NCBI RefSeq assembly: GCF_003259845.1
Contig: NZ_QLMJ01000007.1
Coordinates: 274,592-338,591 of the forward strand
DNA: 64,000 bases
Reading direction: 5' to 3'
DNA from: Actinoplanes lutulentus
GTDB lineage: Bacteria; Actinomycetota; Actinomycetes; Mycobacteriales; Micromonosporaceae
Shown: positions 62,287 through 64,000 of the stretch, in pieces
Numbering within the stretch: the stretch's first letter is position 1
Layout of the letters: each line of letters opens with the position of its first letter
The notes under the pieces: model-generated
What the model was told of the DNA's origin: nothing
Databases searched by the model: none
The model's input: only the letters and a program-made list of their open reading frames with translations
Program-made: the position numbers and the translations under genes

Positions 62287-62309
62287 ACTCTAGTCGCCGG
62301 GTCCGACAA
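62287..62309 (-). promoter_or_regulatory. PafBC-type DNA-damage promoter of polA
   Basis: Minus strand TTGTCGGAC (62309-62301), exactly 8 bases, TAGAGT (62292-62287). Confidence 0.78.
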
Positions 62310-62505
62310 CACCGGACGCACCGCCTGAGCCGTCACCTAAGAATCGTCTGACACTTGCTCAAGGTTACGGAAAGGCAACTGTCCTGTTGCAGCCCTGTCC
62401 GGACCCTGGTGCAGACACCGTCTGCTCACTTAAGTTTCCACAGCATCAGCGTCATGGCAGTGGGAGCCCACCAACGCACCCACCGCGCTGGACAAAGGAG
62501 AATTG

Positions 62506-63771
62506 ATGATTCGCCGCAACTTTGCATGGCGCAGTGTCGCCGTGCTGGGTGCCGCTTGCCTTGCCCTGGGCGCGTGCTCGAACTCCGATGAGCCCGAAAG
62601 TGGCTCGTCCTCGGCCCCCGCGGCCGCTGCTGGCGACGGTGTGCTGAAGATCGGCACCCTGCTGCCGCAGACCGGCTCCCTCGCGTTCCTCGGCCCGCCC
62701 GAGTTCGCCGGCGTCGACCTCGCCGCCAAGGAGATCAACGCTGCCGGTGGTGTCCTCGGTAAGGACGTCGTCATCAGCGACACCGACTCCGGCGACACCT
62801 CCACCGACATCGCCAGCCAGTCGGTGAACAAGCTGCTCGCCGAGAAGGTCGACGCCATCATCGGCGCCGCCTCGTCCTCGGTCTCCCTCTCCGTGATCGA
62901 CAAGATCACCGGTGCGGGCGTGGTGCAGATCTCTCCGGCGAACACGTCGGACCAGTTCACCACGTACAACGACAAGGGCCTCTACTTCCGGACCGCGCCG
63001 CCGGACGTCCTCCAGGGCCGCGTCCTGGGTGACCTCGTCGTCGCCGACGGCAACGCCACGGTCGGCCTCCTCGTCCTCCAGGACGCGTACGGCACCGGCC
63101 TCGCGAAGAGCGCCCGCGCCGCGATCGAGAGTGGTGGCGGCCAGGTCGTCGCCGAAGAGGTCTACGACCCGAAGGCGGCTGACTTCTCGGCCGAGGTCGG
63201 CAAGATCAAGCAGGCCAACCCGTCGGCGATCGTCCTGATCGGCTTCGACGAGACCAAGAAGATCGTTCCGAAGCTGGTCGAGGCAGGCCTCACCGCCAAG
63301 GCGAAGAAGTGGTACTTCGTCGACGGCAACCTGTCGAACTACGGCTCCGAGTTCCCGAACGGCACCTTCGAGGGCGCCAAGGGCACCCTGCCGGGCGCCA
63401 AGGCCGGCGAGGACTTCCAGAAGAAGCTTCTCGAGGTCGACCCGGCCCTGAAGGACTTCTCCTACTCGGCCGAGTCCTACGACGCGACCATCCTCACCGC
63501 CCTGGCCGCTGAGGCCGCCAAGAGCGACTCGCCCGCCGAGTTCTCGAAGCAGCTGGCCGCGGTCTCCAAGGGTGGCGAGAAGTGCACCACCTTCCAGCAG
63601 TGCAAGGAAGCGCTGGCCGGTGGCAAGGACATCGACTACGACGGCGTGAGCGGTCCGGTCGAGTGGAACGACGCCGGTGACCCGGCCGAGGCCACGATCG
63701 GCATCTACCAGTACGGCGCCGACAACACCTACAAGAACGTCGCCTACCAGACCGGCAAGATCGACGGCTGA
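62506..63771 (+). CDS. Branched-chain amino-acid-type ABC substrate-binding lipoprotein
   Basis: 421 residues. A short signal peptide with Arg pair (MIRRNFAWRSVAVLG) ends at the lipobox LGAC near residue 24; a Ser/Ala-rich linker follows. The mature part is a LivK-type periplasmic-binding fold (KIGTLLPQTGSLAFLGPPEFAGVDLAAKEIN, IIGAASSSVSLSVIDKI, ISPANTSDQ, VGLLVLQDAYGTGLAKSA). It captures branched-chain amino acids or related solutes. AAAGGAG lies 5 bases before the ATG. The permease and ATPase genes would be expected downstream, outside the window. Confidence 0.92.
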   Translation: MIRRNFAWRSVAVLGAACLALGACSNSDEPESGSSSAPAAAAGDGVLKIGTLLPQTGSLAFLGPPEFAGVDLAAKEINAAGGVLGKDVVISDTDSGDTSTDIASQSVNKLLAEKVDAIIGAASSSVSLSVIDKITGAGVVQISPANTSDQFTTYNDKGLYFRTAPPDVLQGRVLGDLVVADGNATVGLLVLQDAYGTGLAKSARAAIESGGGQVVAEEVYDPKAADFSAEVGKIKQANPSAIVLIGFDETKKIVPKLVEAGLTAKAKKWYFVDGNLSNYGSEFPNGTFEGAKGTLPGAKAGEDFQKKLLEVDPALKDFSYSAESYDATILTALAAEAAKSDSPAEFSKQLAAVSKGGEKCTTFQQCKEALAGGKDIDYDGVSGPVEWNDAGDPAEATIGIYQYGADNTYKNVAYQTGKIDG

Positions 63772-63804
63772 TAGCCCGCTCCTGTAGTTCGCACCACCTT
63801 CTCA

Positions 63805-63835
63805 GCGAGGGCCCGGCCATCGGCCGGGCCCTCGC
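63805..63835 (+). terminator. Perfect 14-bp hairpin terminator
   Basis: Stem 63805-63818 with 63822-63835, 3-base loop, followed by CCTTTCCCC. It would end or attenuate the binding-protein message before any transporter genes. Confidence 0.8.
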
Positions 63836-63947
63836 CCTTTCCCCCCGACCCACCCCCTGCCCTGCCGCAGCCTTCCCCCACCCCACCCCCTTGGGTACGC
63901 CCAAAGCCCTCCACCCTCACTCCAACCCCAGCCCTCCACGGCCACTC

Positions 63948-64000
<53 letters not shown>

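Overview
The window is one continuous, very GC-rich chromosomal segment from an actinobacterium, most likely a member of the Micromonosporaceae (Actinoplanes-like). The evidence is GTG/TTG starts, many apparently leaderless genes, mycothiol-dependent isomerase-family enzymes, RbpA, OpcA and WhiA. The gene order suf - ctaA/ctaB - tkt-tal-zwf-opcA-pgl - rbpA - secG - tpiA-pgk-gap - whiA-yvcK-rapZ-uvrC - uvrA - terC - uvrB - coaE - rpsA - polA is, from memory, the conserved core synteny of Streptomyces and its relatives. The genus is an inference. I see no tRNA, rRNA, CRISPR, phage or IS element.

Layout. 1-1.5 kb: end of an alpha/beta hydrolase and a DinB/MDMPI-type enzyme, converging. 1.5-8.2 kb: an eight-gene Fe-S assembly operon on the minus strand (sufR-sufB-sufD-Rieske-sufC-sufS-sufU-sufT) with 1-4 base overlaps at most junctions. 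8.3-12.6 kb: heme A synthase, a 1.1-kb non-coding repeat island, an ATP-grasp gene pair and heme O synthase. 12.9-19.5 kb: transketolase, transaldolase and the oxidative pentose phosphate genes. 19.6-30 kb: an acetyltransferase, RbpA, SecG, the lower glycolysis genes and the whiA-yvcK-rapZ-uvrC cluster. 30-36 kb: UvrA, a membrane protein and RsgA. 36-46 kb: accessory genes (hydrolases, a SigE-type sigma factor with its membrane partner, an NCS1 permease with a racemase, a PIG-V-like mannosyltransferase, a roadblock pair, a kinase-lectin fusion and a GntR regulator). 46-52 kb: a ClpP-like protein without catalytic residues, a divergent L11 paralogue, a transglycosylase lipoprotein, TypA and TerC behind a manganese riboswitch. 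52-64 kb: UvrB, CoaE, S1, a methyltransferase, ArsR, PolA and a branched-chain amino-acid binding lipoprotein.

Three observations stand out. (1) uvrA, uvrB, uvrC and polA each carry a TGTC-box, exactly 8 bases, then a TAnnnT -10 element. This is the architecture of RecA-independent (PafBC-type) DNA-damage promoters, and three of the four then start translation 6-8 bases after the -10. (2) Four of the nine convergent gene junctions carry duplicated copies of a gene's 3' end including its stop codon: three in tandem, and one as 96-bp inverted copies bounding the repeat island. Four of the other five junctions have ordinary hairpin terminators instead. (3) Three genes look like repurposed copies of housekeeping families: an inactive ClpP-like protein, an L11 paralogue lacking the conserved proline-rich loop, and a kinase with an external ricin-type lectin domain.
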